A DNA stretch of 38,439 bases from an uncultured Lachnospiraceae bacterium (GCA_947586255.1 CANPXP010000026.1:1-38439), one strand, 5' to 3'. Positions 7,829-16,175 are shown, numbered from the stretch's first letter. Made by a program: numbers and translations. The notes: generated from the sequence alone by a model not told the origin.

Positions 7829-9588
7829 AGAAGGATAACCGGGACGGTCAAAAGGCGACCGTGCTGAAAGTGCTTCGATATATCAGAAAATATTGGATTT
7901 ATCTGGCGATGTCGATTCTGATGGCGGCGCTCACCGTAGCGCTGACGCTGTACCTGCCAATATTGACCGGACGGGTCATAGATTTGATCATAGATCGGGG
8001 AAAGGTGGATTTTCCGGGCGTATTCCGCATCCTTAAGGTGATGGGCGCCGCCATAGCGGTCACGGCGGCGGCGCAGTGGATTATGAACGCGTGCAACAAC
8101 AAGATGGCGTACCGCATTGTGCAGGACGTCAGGAACGAGGCGTTTGGCAGGATTGAGATTCTGCCGCTCAAATATATCGACGAACACTCCTACGGCGAGG
8201 TGGTGAGCCGCGTGATCGCCGATGTGGATCAGTTTTCGGACGGTCTGCTGATGGGATTCACACAGTTTTTTACAGGGGTCATCACCATTCTGGGGACGCT
8301 TGGGTTTATGCTGAGCGTGAATGTCTGGATCACCTGTGTCGTGGTGCTCATTACACCGCTGTCCTTCCTGGTGGCGTCCTTTATCGCGAAGAAGACTTAC
8401 CTGATGTTTCGGGCGCAGTCGCAGGTGCGGGGAGAGCAGACGGCGCTGATCGAGGAGATGATCGGCGGTCAGAAGGTGGTGCAGGCGTTCTGCCATGAAG
8501 ATGAGGCGATGGAGCGGTTCGACGACATCAATGAGCGGCTGGCCGGCTGTTCGCTGAAGGCGATCTTTTATTCCTCCATCACCAATCCGGCGACCCGCTT
8601 TGTCAACAATCTGGTCTATGCGGGCGTGGCGGTGACGGGGGCGGTCTACGCCATAAGAGGAGGCATCAGCGTGGGGCAGCTCTCCTGTTTTCTCACCTAC
8701 GCGAATCAGTATACGAAGCCTTTTAACGAGATTTCCGGCGTGGTGACGGAGCTGCAGAACGCGATTGCCTGCGCGGCGAGAATCTTTACGCTGATCGAGG
8801 AGGAGCCGCAGGTCCCGGAGCGGGAGGACGCGCGGGCGCTCGCGGATGTGGACGGCAGAGTGGATCTGGAGCATGTCTGCTTTTCCTATGCGCCGGACAG
8901 AAAACTGATCACGGACTTCAACCTGTCGGTGCGGGCGGGGCAGCGTGTCGCCATTGTCGGCCCCACGGGGTGCGGCAAGACGACGGTGATCAACCTGCTC
9001 ATGCGGTTCTATGACGTGCAGTCCGGGCGGATCTGTGTGGACGGGGCGGATATCCGGGATGTGACGAGGAGCAGTCTGCGCGCCAATTACGGCATGGTGC
9101 TGCAGGAGACATGGCTGAAGGCCGGAACGATTCGGGAAAACATCGCGATGGGCAGGCCGGACGCCTCCGAGGAGGAGATCGTCGAGGCCGCGAAGCGGGC
9201 CCATGCTCACAGCTTTATCAAGAGAATGCCGAAGGGCTATGACACTGTGGTCGGGGAGGACGGCGGGAATCTCTCGCAGGGACAGAAGCAGCTGCTGTGT
9301 ATCGCGCGGGTGATGCTGTGCCTGCCGCCGATGCTGATCCTGGACGAGGCGACATCCTCTATCGATACGAGGACGGAGAGCAGGATTCAGAAGGCTTTTG
9401 CCACGATGATGCGGGGCAGGACCAGCTTTATCGTGGCGCACAGGCTGTCCACGATCCAGGAGGCCGATGTGATTCTGGTGATGAAGGACGGAAATGTGAT
9501 AGAACAGGGAAATCATGAAACGCTGCTTGCGCAGGGAGGCTTCTACGCGAACCTGTACAACAGTCAGTTCGCGCCCTCCTCATTGTAG
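7825..9588 (+). CDS. ABC exporter half-transporter, catalytic subunit
   Basis: A 587-residue partner of the preceding gene, with the same layout of membrane domain then ATPase domain. Here Walker A is GPTGCGKT (379-386), the catalytic glutamate is present (E508 in LILDEATSSID) and so is the switch histidine (H539 in VAHRLSTI). The signature motif is altered to LSQGQ (483-487). In a heterodimer this altered signature faces the partner's degenerate Walker site, so both defects fall in one ATP site and the other stays fully canonical. ATG 7825 overlaps the previous stop and has AAGGAGG at 7809-7815. The 3' end overlaps the convergent lipoprotein gene by 25 bases. Confidence 0.95.
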   Translation: MKKDNRDGQKATVLKVLRYIRKYWIYLAMSILMAALTVALTLYLPILTGRVIDLIIDRGKVDFPGVFRILKVMGAAIAVTAAAQWIMNACNNKMAYRIVQDVRNEAFGRIEILPLKYIDEHSYGEVVSRVIADVDQFSDGLLMGFTQFFTGVITILGTLGFMLSVNVWITCVVVLITPLSFLVASFIAKKTYLMFRAQSQVRGEQTALIEEMIGGQKVVQAFCHEDEAMERFDDINERLAGCSLKAIFYSSITNPATRFVNNLVYAGVAVTGAVYAIRGGISVGQLSCFLTYANQYTKPFNEISGVVTELQNAIACAARIFTLIEEEPQVPEREDARALADVDGRVDLEHVCFSYAPDRKLITDFNLSVRAGQRVAIVGPTGCGKTTVINLLMRFYDVQSGRICVDGADIRDVTRSSLRANYGMVLQETWLKAGTIRENIAMGRPDASEEEIVEAAKRAHAHSFIKRMPKGYDTVVGEDGGNLSQGQKQLLCIARVMLCLPPMLILDEATSSIDTRTESRIQKAFATMMRGRTSFIVAHRLSTIQEADVILVMKDGNVIEQGNHETLLAQGGFYANLYNSQFAPSSL

Positions 9589-10070
9589 TTCATGTACGCC
9601 GACTGAATGTCCGAGACGGCGCCGTTTTCCCAGGTAAAGGTGAGATAGCGGTACTCCGCCGTGTGGGCGCCCAGATATTCTTCGGAAGTGATGTAGTCGA
9701 TCAGCGAGGACTCCTCGATAGCGTTTTCATGACAGAAGGAGACGGGCTCGATGGGCTCGCCGTCCACGAAAAAGGTGGGAACGAGTGTCCGGACCACGGA
9801 GCCGGCAGGCAGTTCACCGCCGGAGAGCGGCTGATAGTCGCCGCCGTCCACGGACACGAAACAGTCACAGTCGGCGTATGCGTCGAAAAAGTCGCCGGGC
9901 GTTGAGCCGATGGCGATGCCGCGGCTTGTCCGGCTGGTTTCCGCATCCAGTATGTAATCGTCCGTGGTGAGCGCGGGCATTTCGTCTCCGCAGCCGGTCA
10001 TAAGTCCGAGGGCGAGCGCAAGCGCGGTGGTGAAAAACGTTGGTTTTTTCTTATTTTTCTTATGATTCAT
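9564..10070 (-). CDS. Hypothetical lipoprotein
   Basis: A 168-residue secreted lipoprotein of unknown function. A lysine-rich start (NHKKNKKK) is followed by a hydrophobic stretch and a lipobox ending LMTGC, with Cys27 as the probable lipidation site. The mature part has the motif RGIAIGSTPGDFFDAYADC, which resembles the 'GST...AYG' motif of small extracytoplasmic lipoproteins in Firmicutes, and ends in a sequence that looks like beta strands (YRYLTFTWENGAVSDI). An AGAGGGA ribosome binding site lies eight bases before the start on the minus strand. It converges with the ABC exporter gene, with a 25-base overlap. No function can be assigned. Confidence 0.8.
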   Translation of the reverse strand: MNHKKNKKKPTFFTTALALALGLMTGCGDEMPALTTDDYILDAETSRTSRGIAIGSTPGDFFDAYADCDCFVSVDGGDYQPLSGGELPAGSVVRTLVPTFFVDGEPIEPVSFCHENAIEESSLIDYITSEEYLGAHTAEYRYLTFTWENGAVSDIQSAYMNYNEEGAN

Positions 10071-10120
10071 GGTAAGGTTCCCTCTGTAAAGAATAGATAT
10101 TTATTGCCCTCCGCTTCTTG

Positions 10121-10142
10121 CAGGAATCGCTTGCGATTCCTG
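10121..10142. repeat. Perfect inverted repeat
   Basis: CAGGAATCGC - TT - GCGATTCCTG; the CTTCT before and AGAAG after can extend it. It abuts the larger palindrome. Its lack of a T-run argues against a simple terminator. Confidence 0.8.
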
Positions 10143-10143
10143 A

Positions 10144-10192
10144 GAAGTTAATTGAGCAACGATCATGTCATGATCGTTGCTCAATTTACTTC
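10144..10192. repeat. 49-bp near-perfect palindrome downstream of tRNA-Trp
   Basis: Two 24-base arms (10144-10167 and 10169-10192) around a single central T, with one mismatch; the inner 17 bases of each arm match perfectly. It lies six bases past the tRNA 3' end on the minus strand. It contains TTGAGCAA half-sites like those of the LacI-type operators in this window. No T-run follows on either strand. It may act as a processing or termination hairpin, or as a mobile hairpin repeat. Confidence 0.85.
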
Positions 10193-10197
10193 ACGGC

Positions 10198-10268
10198 CAG
10201 GGGCAGTAGGAATCGAACCCACATCGATGGTTTTGGAGACCACTGTTCTACCTTTGGACTATGCCCCT
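10198..10268 (-). tRNA. tRNA-Trp (CCA anticodon)
   Basis: A 71-nt cloverleaf on the minus strand, CCA not encoded. The acceptor stem AGGGGCA pairs with TGCCCCT, with discriminator G. The anticodon loop is CTCCAAA with anticodon CCA. The T arm is GTGGG-TTCGATT-CCTAC. The D stem (GTCC with GAAC) carries a C-A mismatch at positions 12-23, where a U-A pair is usual in Firmicute tRNA-Trp. The gene has its own promoter upstream. Confidence 0.95.
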
Positions 10269-10300
10269 ATTTCCGCGGTCGTCTCAAACCGCCGGAATTT

Positions 10301-10329
10301 ATTATAGCATAGGTGCAATGGCTTAGCAA
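10301..10329 (-). promoter_or_regulatory. Promoter of tRNA-Trp
   Basis: On the minus strand: TTGCTA (10329-10324), 17 bases, TATAAT (10306-10301) with an extended TGC. The predicted start is about 25 bases before the tRNA. Confidence 0.75.
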
Positions 10330-10378
10330 GAGTTTTTTGCCCGGTGCGGACACTGTGCGGACGCCGGTGCGGACGCGT

Positions 10379-10407
10379 TTGACACGGCGTGCTTTTTTTG
10401 CTACTAT
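10379..10407 (+). promoter_or_regulatory. Promoter of the secreted GH53 gene
   Basis: TTGACA (10379-10384), 17 bases, TACTAT (10402-10407). The LacI-type operator begins five bases downstream, at the expected transcription start. Confidence 0.8.
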
Positions 10408-10411
10408 TTAA

Positions 10412-10431
10412 ATACGCAAACGGTTGCGCAA
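10412..10431. promoter_or_regulatory. LacI-family operator O1
   Basis: Core GCAA-A-CG-G-TTGC (10416-10427) followed by GCAA. It fits the window consensus TTGnGCAAnCGnTTGCnCAA and covers the transcription start of the GH53 gene, so bound repressor would block initiation. Confidence 0.75.
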
Positions 10432-10506
10432 TGATCGGCGGGCATGGGAGTATCCGCCGCGCCGATGTTGTAACTTGTGGGGATATTGGGACGGGAGGAA
10501 GGTTTT

Positions 10507-12552
10507 ATGAGCAGAAACTATCGGAAAATACTGGCGCTTGGCGCTCTCATCGGGCTGTGTGCGTCCGTCACGGCCGGCTGTGGCGCGGGCGGCGGGCAGC
10601 AGGCGCCTGCCGGAGAGCAGACCGAGCAGACTGCGGGAGAAGCGCAGGCTGACGAAGAAGTCATGACTTTTCCGCTGCCGACGGCGGCGGAGGAGTCTGA
10701 AATCTATGTGGAGCCGATTCCGGACATCGCCGACGATTTCATTCGCGGCATGGACGCGTCCTCGGTGCTGGCCGAGGAGAACAGCGGCGTCGTCTATTAC
10801 AATGAGGCCGGTGAGGAGCAGGACGTCTTCATGACGCTGGCGCAGTCGGGCGTCAATTACATACGCCTGCGCGTGTGGAACGATCCTTACGACGAGAACG
10901 GCAACGGCTACGGCGGCGGCAACAATGACCTGGCGACGGCCATAGAACTCGGCAAACGTGCCACGAAGTATGGCATGAAGGTGTGCATCGACTTCCACTA
11001 TTCCGATTTCTGGGCGGATCCGAAGAGGCAGCACGCGCCGAAGGCCTGGGAGGGCATGAGCGCGCAGGAGAAGTACGACGCGCTCTACGATTTCACGAAG
11101 GACAGCCTGAGGCAGCTTCTGGACGCCGGCGTGGACGTGGGCATGGTGCAGGTCGGCAACGAGATCAACAACGGCATGGCGGGCGAGACGCTGGCGCCCA
11201 CGGTGATGAACCTGTTGGTGTCCGGCAGCCGCGCGGTGCGCGAGATCTCCGAGGAGTACGGCAGGGATATTCAGATCGTCCTGCACTACACAAACATTGA
11301 GGAGGCGGACAAGATCGACAACATCGCTCTGAACCTCCTGAATTTCGGCGTGGACTACGATATTTTCGGCCTGTCCTACTACCCGTTCTGGGACGGCACG
11401 AACGAGAACATGCAGGCGGTCGCGAAGAACCTGCAGGAGAAGTACGGCAAGAAAGTTGTGATTGCGGAGACCTCCTACTGCTATACCTCCGAGGACGGGG
11501 ACGGCACGGCCAACAGTCTGGCGGGAACGGATGATCTGGTGGAGGGCTACGCAGCCACCGTGCAGAGTCAGGCGACCATGATCCGCGATATCTGTGCGGC
11601 GGCGAACGAGGCCGGCGTGATGGGAATTTTCTACTGGGAGGGCGTCTGGATTCCGGTCGGTGAGCCGACGGCGGACAATTCCCCGATCTGGGAGAAGTAC
11701 GGCAGCGGCTGGGCCAGCAGCTACGCGGCGGACTACGATCCGGACGACGCGGGTCTGTACTACGGCGGCTGTTCCTGGGACAATCAGGCGATGTTTGACT
11801 TCGACGGACACCCGCTGCCGTCTCTGAATGTGTTTAAGTATTTAAAGTATGGCGCGACGGCGCCTCTGGCGATCGACGCCGTGCCGGAGGTGTACGCTTC
11901 CTGCGATGTGGGCGGCACGCTGACGCTGCCGGAGGAGGTGGATGTCATCTATAACGACCGCTCGGCCAACACCAAGGTGCCGGTCAGCTGGGACGAGGCG
12001 CAGATCGCGGCGGTCGACACGCAGACCGGCGGCAATTACGACGTCGCGGGCAAGCTGGAGGACGGCACTGAGATCACGGCGCACGTCGAGGTCAGAATGA
12101 TGAATCATGTGAAGAATCCGAGCTTCGAGGAGGCGGACACCTCCATGTGGAAGGTCGCCTATGCGGGGGACGACAACCCCACCGATTTTCAGGAAAAAGC
12201 GGACGACGCCTACACGGGGACCATGGCCTACCACTTCTGGTCGGAGGATTCCGACATGGACTTCTCCATCGAGCAGGAGCTGACGGATCTGGAGCCCGGC
12301 ACGTATCAGCTCTCTGTGTACGCCCAGGGAGGCGATGTGTCCGACGACTGTGAGATGGAGCTGTATGCGGTTGTGAACGGGGAGGAAGTGACGGAACCCT
12401 TCATGGTGGCGGGCTGGGCGAACTGGCAGAACCCGACGATTCCGGACATCGAAGTGACGGACGGCTCTCTCGTCATCGGCGTGCGCATGAAGTGCAACGC
12501 CAGAAGCTGGGGAACCGTGGATGATTTTACACTGAACAGAATTTCCGATTGA
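10507..12552 (+). CDS. Secreted GH53 endo-beta-1,4-galactanase lipoprotein with carbohydrate-binding tail
   Basis: A 681-residue surface enzyme expected to cut the beta-1,4-galactan side chains of pectin. A signal peptide with lipobox VTAGC puts lipidation at Cys25, followed by a Gly/Gln/Glu-rich linker. The GH53 barrel spans about 65-440 and includes YIRLRVWNDPY, DFHYSDFWADP, the acid/base E219 (QVGNEINNGM) and the nucleophile E321 (VIAETSYCY). About 455-530 looks like a bacterial Ig-like Big_4 domain, and 532-681 (NPSFEE...TYQLSVYAQGG...) resembles the galactan-binding CBM61 type often found on GH53 enzymes; that name is from memory of the family. ATG 10507 has GGAGGAAGG just upstream. It has its own promoter with a LacI-type operator. 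A second, cytoplasmic GH53 lies at 20102. Confidence 0.95.
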   Translation: MSRNYRKILALGALIGLCASVTAGCGAGGGQQAPAGEQTEQTAGEAQADEEVMTFPLPTAAEESEIYVEPIPDIADDFIRGMDASSVLAEENSGVVYYNEAGEEQDVFMTLAQSGVNYIRLRVWNDPYDENGNGYGGGNNDLATAIELGKRATKYGMKVCIDFHYSDFWADPKRQHAPKAWEGMSAQEKYDALYDFTKDSLRQLLDAGVDVGMVQVGNEINNGMAGETLAPTVMNLLVSGSRAVREISEEYGRDIQIVLHYTNIEEADKIDNIALNLLNFGVDYDIFGLSYYPFWDGTNENMQAVAKNLQEKYGKKVVIAETSYCYTSEDGDGTANSLAGTDDLVEGYAATVQSQATMIRDICAAANEAGVMGIFYWEGVWIPVGEPTADNSPIWEKYGSGWASSYAADYDPDDAGLYYGGCSWDNQAMFDFDGHPLPSLNVFKYLKYGATAPLAIDAVPEVYASCDVGGTLTLPEEVDVIYNDRSANTKVPVSWDEAQIAAVDTQTGGNYDVAGKLEDGTEITAHVEVRMMNHVKNPSFEEADTSMWKVAYAGDDNPTDFQEKADDAYTGTMAYHFWSEDSDMDFSIEQELTDLEPGTYQLSVYAQGGDVSDDCEMELYAVVNGEEVTEPFMVAGWANWQNPTIPDIEVTDGSLVIGVRMKCNARSWGTVDDFTLNRISD

Positions 12553-12564
12553 GAAGAAAAGCGG

Positions 12565-12584
12565 GCGGCTGTGTCTACAGCCGC
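12565..12584 (-). terminator. Terminator between convergent GH53 and GH42 genes
   Basis: GCGGCTGT pairs with ACAGCCGC around a 4-base loop; on the minus strand it is followed by CCGCTTTTCTTC. It spans the stop codon of the GH42 gene. Confidence 0.6.
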
Positions 12585-14590
12585 TCCGCGATTATCAGAT
12601 CCCAGCCGGGAATCCGGATGCGGTCGCCGTCCCTAGCGGTGCGCTCCTGCATAAGCAGCCGGGCGTCGCCGCCGCGCCAGACGATCTCGGCGGGATCGTC
12701 CGCATAGTTGAAATAGTAAAGGATTTCTTTGTCATAGTCGTTGATACCCCGTTTGCAGATGACGGGGTATTTTTCTGCGGGAAGCGTCAGCCCGGCTTCC
12801 TGTGCCAGAAAGGCCAGCAGATCTCTCAGCAGACTCCGCTCGAAATAGCAGCCTATGTAGGCGGCGCGTCCGCTGCCGTAACGGTTCTCTGTGACGGCGG
12901 CGCAGTCGCCCCAGTGCGGGTGCGCGTAGGAGGCGAGAGAGCGCGCCGTGTCCGGGAGCAGCAATTCCATCCAGTCGCGGACACAGTCTGCAGTGGAGAG
13001 GGATTCGGACAGCGGAAAAGCGCAATCTTTCAACCCGACATTGACCGGTTCGGTAAATTGATCGTAGGTCATGCCGAACACATCTGTCAGTCCGTGGGGC
13101 TGATCGTCCGCGTAGATTTTCAGGTTCGGGTCCGCAAAGGCCGTGCGGAAGGTGGAGAGCAGGTATCCGCCCGCCGATACATAATCCCGCAGACTTCCGA
13201 CAAGCGTGTCGGATGCGCTGTAGAGCGCCGGGGTCACAAGCATTTTGTATTGACTGAAAAGATCAACATCGCGGGCGGACAGAATATCGCACTCGATGTT
13301 CAGTTCGTAGAAGGCGTCGTAGAGCCAGCGGAAGACGTCGTTGTACTGCAGCGTGCGGCCGGTGGGAAACCACTGCAGGCCGGTCAACGCCTCGTTGGAC
13401 AGCACGATGGCCACCTCCGCTTTTTTGCGCAGATTCTTCAGTCTGTCGCCGTACCTGGCGAAATCGCTGCCGATGGAGCACACCTCCCTGTAAGTGGCGT
13501 TCTCTCTGAGATTGTGGCTTAAGATGCCCTTCCAGTAGGATTCGATGGCGTTGTGGATGGAGTGCCAGTGCCAGTACATGACGGAGTTTGCGCCGGAGGC
13601 GAGATGGCTGAAGGCCTGCAGGCGGAGCTGCCCGGGATAGGGGAGCCAGCCGTGGTTGCCCTGCGCCTCGGTCTCCAGGATCAGGTAGTTATCCTTTTTG
13701 ACGGAGCGGGCGATGGCGCCGCCGAAGGCGATCTCCCTGCCGGTGAGATCCTGCGCGGAGGGGTGGTAGATGTCGAAGCCCGCCACGGTGAGCGGCCCGG
13801 CGGCTTCCCACTGATCGACCTCCGGCTGCAGGCCGTAGGAGTAGCCGCGCCAGTCATAGTCGAAGTTCTGGGTGATGAACTGGTCCGGGCGGGCGTACTC
13901 TCTGACGATGGCGCACTGCCAGACGAGGAAGTCCGAGACGAGCCTGCGCTGGAATTTTCGGTATTCCGCGCCGAGGGAGCCGTTGATCGTGCCCCGCACG
14001 TCCGGAAAATCCTCCCAGGCGCCTATGCGGTTGCTCCAGTAGTTCAGGCCGAAAGCATGGTTCAGGGCGTCCAGATCGCCGTCAAATTTTTCCTTCAGGT
14101 AAGCCACGAACTTTTTCTGCGCATAGGGGCTGCAAGTGTCATAGGATTTCGTCTCGTTGTCCAGCTGGAAGCCGATGACATGGGCATAGGGCGAAACCTC
14201 CTCCATCAGCCTGCGGATCATGATCTCGGCGTGGCGCAGATAGACGGGGTGGGTGATGTCCATGTTCTGGCGCCTGCCGTACCGCTCCTGCCCGGCGTGG
14301 GTCTCGGCGAGCACCTCCGGGCATTTGGCGGCGAGCCACGGGGGAATCGCGTAGGTGGGCGTGCCCACGATCACCGAGATATTGTGGGCGGCGGAGGCGC
14401 GCAGCATTCTGTGCAGGTGGGTAAAATCAAAGACGCCCTCCTGCGGTTCCCAGGTGCTCCAGGTGGATTCTGCGATGCGGATTACGTTCATGTGCGCTCG
14501 TTCCATCATCTCCATATCCTGTTCGATTCTGTCGCAGGGCAGATATTCGTCGTAGTATGCCGCCCCGAACAGAAGTCTGTCTGTCTTCAT
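12575..14590 (-). CDS. GH42 beta-galactosidase
   Basis: A 671-residue cytoplasmic beta-galactosidase that would release galactose from galacto-oligosaccharides. No signal peptide is present. The GH42 catalytic barrel comes first: N145-E146 in GFQLDNET is the acid/base, and E306 in LILETEAQGNHGW is the nucleophile. The trimerisation domain (from about residue 395, ...EVAIVLSNEALTGLQWF...) and a small C-terminal beta domain follow, as in GanA-type enzymes. The frame is open further upstream, but the start at 14590 has AAGGAG eight bases before it and gives the typical N-terminus (LLFGAAYYDEYLP). It converges with the secreted GH53 gene and is divergent from a lacI-type gene, with a LacI operator between them, so it is probably derepressed together with the galactanases. 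Confidence 0.95.
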   Translation of the reverse strand: MKTDRLLFGAAYYDEYLPCDRIEQDMEMMERAHMNVIRIAESTWSTWEPQEGVFDFTHLHRMLRASAAHNISVIVGTPTYAIPPWLAAKCPEVLAETHAGQERYGRRQNMDITHPVYLRHAEIMIRRLMEEVSPYAHVIGFQLDNETKSYDTCSPYAQKKFVAYLKEKFDGDLDALNHAFGLNYWSNRIGAWEDFPDVRGTINGSLGAEYRKFQRRLVSDFLVWQCAIVREYARPDQFITQNFDYDWRGYSYGLQPEVDQWEAAGPLTVAGFDIYHPSAQDLTGREIAFGGAIARSVKKDNYLILETEAQGNHGWLPYPGQLRLQAFSHLASGANSVMYWHWHSIHNAIESYWKGILSHNLRENATYREVCSIGSDFARYGDRLKNLRKKAEVAIVLSNEALTGLQWFPTGRTLQYNDVFRWLYDAFYELNIECDILSARDVDLFSQYKMLVTPALYSASDTLVGSLRDYVSAGGYLLSTFRTAFADPNLKIYADDQPHGLTDVFGMTYDQFTEPVNVGLKDCAFPLSESLSTADCVRDWMELLLPDTARSLASYAHPHWGDCAAVTENRYGSGRAAYIGCYFERSLLRDLLAFLAQEAGLTLPAEKYPVICKRGINDYDKEILYYFNYADDPAEIVWRGGDARLLMQERTARDGDRIRIPGWDLIIAERL

Positions 14591-14684
14591 AGTCTGATCT
14601 CCTTTCCCTGCCGCCGCGCGCCGGACATGCCGGAACGCGGGTATTTTGCTGTTGAAAATATGTCTGCCGTCTGGTAATCTGAGA

Positions 14685-14704
14685 GTGAGCAATCGGTTGC
14701 GTTG
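14685..14704. promoter_or_regulatory. LacI-family operator O2
   Basis: Core GCAA-T-CG-G-TTGC (14689-14700), the exact reverse complement of the core of O3 at 17935. It lies about 95 bases upstream of the GH42 start. A convincing -35/-10 pair for GH42 could not be placed. Confidence 0.7.
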
Positions 14705-14856
14705 CCGCGGGTGAGGCAGGCTACAGGCCGATGAAAATCGGAGCAGTCTGTCTAAGCTGTGCTCTTCATCATCAGCATATCACAGAACGCCCGCCCGGGT
14801 AAAGAAGAGATGCGCCGGAAGAGGCGCCGCGTGAATATTTCGAACGGAGAAGCTTT

Positions 14857-15900
14857 ATGGAAGAAAAGAATCTGACAATAGGCGATATTGCACAGGCGCT
14901 GCAGGTCTCCAAGACCACCGTGTCGAGGGCCATGTCCGGCAAGGGCAGGATCGGGGAAGAGACGCGCAGGCGCGTTCTGGAATATGTGGAGGCGCACCAT
15001 TACAGTCCGAACGTCATCGCCCAGGGACTGGCCCAGAATAAGACGTTCAACATAGGCATGGTTCTGCCGGGAGATTACAACATCGCGGAATTGTCCTTTT
15101 TCCAGAAATGTATGCTCGGGATCAGTCGCGCCGCGTCACAGGCCGGGTATGATGTTCTGCTCACCATGGTGACGGAGGATGATATCTCGCAGCTGGAGCG
15201 GGCTGTGACCAACCACAAGGTGGACGGCGTCATTCTCACGAGGACGCTGGTGGAGGATGCGCCGATGCGCTATCTTGGCGGGAAGGAGCTCCCCTTCGTG
15301 GCGATCGGCAGCACGGACGACAGCGAGGCCGTGCAGGTGGACAACGATCACAGGAGCGCGTGCCGGGAACTGACGGGCAGGCTGTTGGAACGCGGCGTGC
15401 ACAGAATCGCGCTGATCGGCGGGGACGAGAGGTTCGTCGTCACAAACAGCAGACTTCTCGGTTTCCGGGACGCGCTGGAGGCGCAGGGCGGCGAGGATGC
15501 CGGACTGCGGGCGGATGTGACGCTGAACGTCGGGAACGCGGAGGAGGCTGAGCGGGCGGTGGAGCGACTCGTGCGGGAGGGAACGGAGTGCATCGTGTGC
15601 ATGGATGATTTCCTGTGCGAGTGCGTGCTGAACGCCCTGCGGACCGATCGGGTCAATACGCCCGGGCAGATCAGGGTGGCGTCGTTCTATGACAGCGCCG
15701 TTCTGGAGAACAGGCCGACGCTGGTCGCCTCCATACGCTTCGATGTGGAAACGCTGGGCAAAAAGGCGTGCGAGCTGCTCCTGCGCATACTGAACAGCGA
15801 GGCGGTGGAGAGACGGACCCTCTTAGGCTACGAGGTGTGTATGCGGGAGTCGGCGGGTCGCGCGGAGGGCCGTGCGATACCGGAATCCGGAGCGCGTTGA
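14857..15900 (+). CDS. LacI-family transcriptional regulator (probable galactan repressor)
   Basis: A 347-residue LacI/GalR-type regulator. The N-terminal helix-turn-helix (about 7-26, DIAQALQVSKTTVSRAMSG) and hinge helix (to about 60) are followed by a periplasmic-binding-like effector domain (FNIGMVLPGDYN..., VDGVILTR, ...VASFYDSAVLENRPTLVASIRFD). ATG 14857 has GGAGA six bases before it. It is divergent from the GH42 gene and sits amid three operators with one core sequence, so it is the likely regulator of the galactan genes; a galactose-containing sugar as inducer is inference. The C-terminus is rich in Arg, Glu and Gly and looks extended past the normal fold end. A second LacI regulator at 21271 is the alternative candidate for the same sites. 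Confidence 0.92.
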   Translation: MEEKNLTIGDIAQALQVSKTTVSRAMSGKGRIGEETRRRVLEYVEAHHYSPNVIAQGLAQNKTFNIGMVLPGDYNIAELSFFQKCMLGISRAASQAGYDVLLTMVTEDDISQLERAVTNHKVDGVILTRTLVEDAPMRYLGGKELPFVAIGSTDDSEAVQVDNDHRSACRELTGRLLERGVHRIALIGGDERFVVTNSRLLGFRDALEAQGGEDAGLRADVTLNVGNAEEAERAVERLVREGTECIVCMDDFLCECVLNALRTDRVNTPGQIRVASFYDSAVLENRPTLVASIRFDVETLGKKACELLLRILNSEAVERRTLLGYEVCMRESAGRAEGRAIPESGAR

Positions 15901-15912
15901 TGGCAGCCGGTC

Positions 15913-15941
15913 TTGACAGGGCGCGGCTTGTGCGTTAAACT
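15913..15941 (+). promoter_or_regulatory. Promoter of the ECF S-component / kinase operon
   Basis: TTGACA (15913-15918), 17 bases, TAAACT (15936-15941). It lies 12 bases after the lacI stop codon and precedes a ~230-base leader. Confidence 0.75.
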
Positions 15942-15947
15942 GGAGAG

Positions 15948-16140
15948 AGTAAGGATCGGCTGAAGCCGGTCGGCGGGCGCCAAGCGCTCCGGGATATGGC
16001 GGGAACAGGATGCGCCTTTTCCTTTGATGTCATAGCGAAAAGATATTTTTTTACAGTAATTAAAAAATAAGGCAATGTTACTAGGAAGGTAACCGGACGG
16101 AGAGAAGCGCCGTCGGCGGCCTTCTTTTTATTTTTATTGT
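15948..16140 (+). ncRNA. Structured leader with a premature terminator (candidate riboswitch or attenuator)
   Basis: Between the promoter and the S-component gene lie several possible stems: GATCGGC-TGAA-GCCGGTC (15954-15971); a GC-rich hairpin with loop CAA (15975-15990); AGTAA (16055-16059) with TTACT (16078-16082); and a strong terminator in which GAAGG (16085-16089) and an inner CCG/CGG stem pair toward CCTTC (16120-16124), followed by TTTTTATTTTTATT. GTTAC (16077-16081) can also pair with GTAAC (16089-16093), which would compete with both neighbours. That is the layout of a transcription attenuator. I do not recognise a known riboswitch consensus (not TPP, FMN, cobalamin or preQ1-I as far as I can see). 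Confidence 0.5.
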
Positions 16141-16175
16141 CTATCAAAATCATCAGAAACAGGAGTGTGAAAATC

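Noticed and set aside
7786..9516. 576-codon open frame on the minus strand
   Set aside because: It is antisense to the second ABC exporter gene, with an Arg/His-rich shadow composition.
13553..14677. 374-codon open frame on the plus strand
   Set aside because: It is antisense to the GH42 gene, whose catalytic motifs are clear.
16085..16135. Terminator read as the end of the lacI transcript only
   Set aside because: It lies 185 bases after the lacI stop, and a strong promoter sits in between, so it more likely acts on the S-component leader; some lacI readthrough could still end there.
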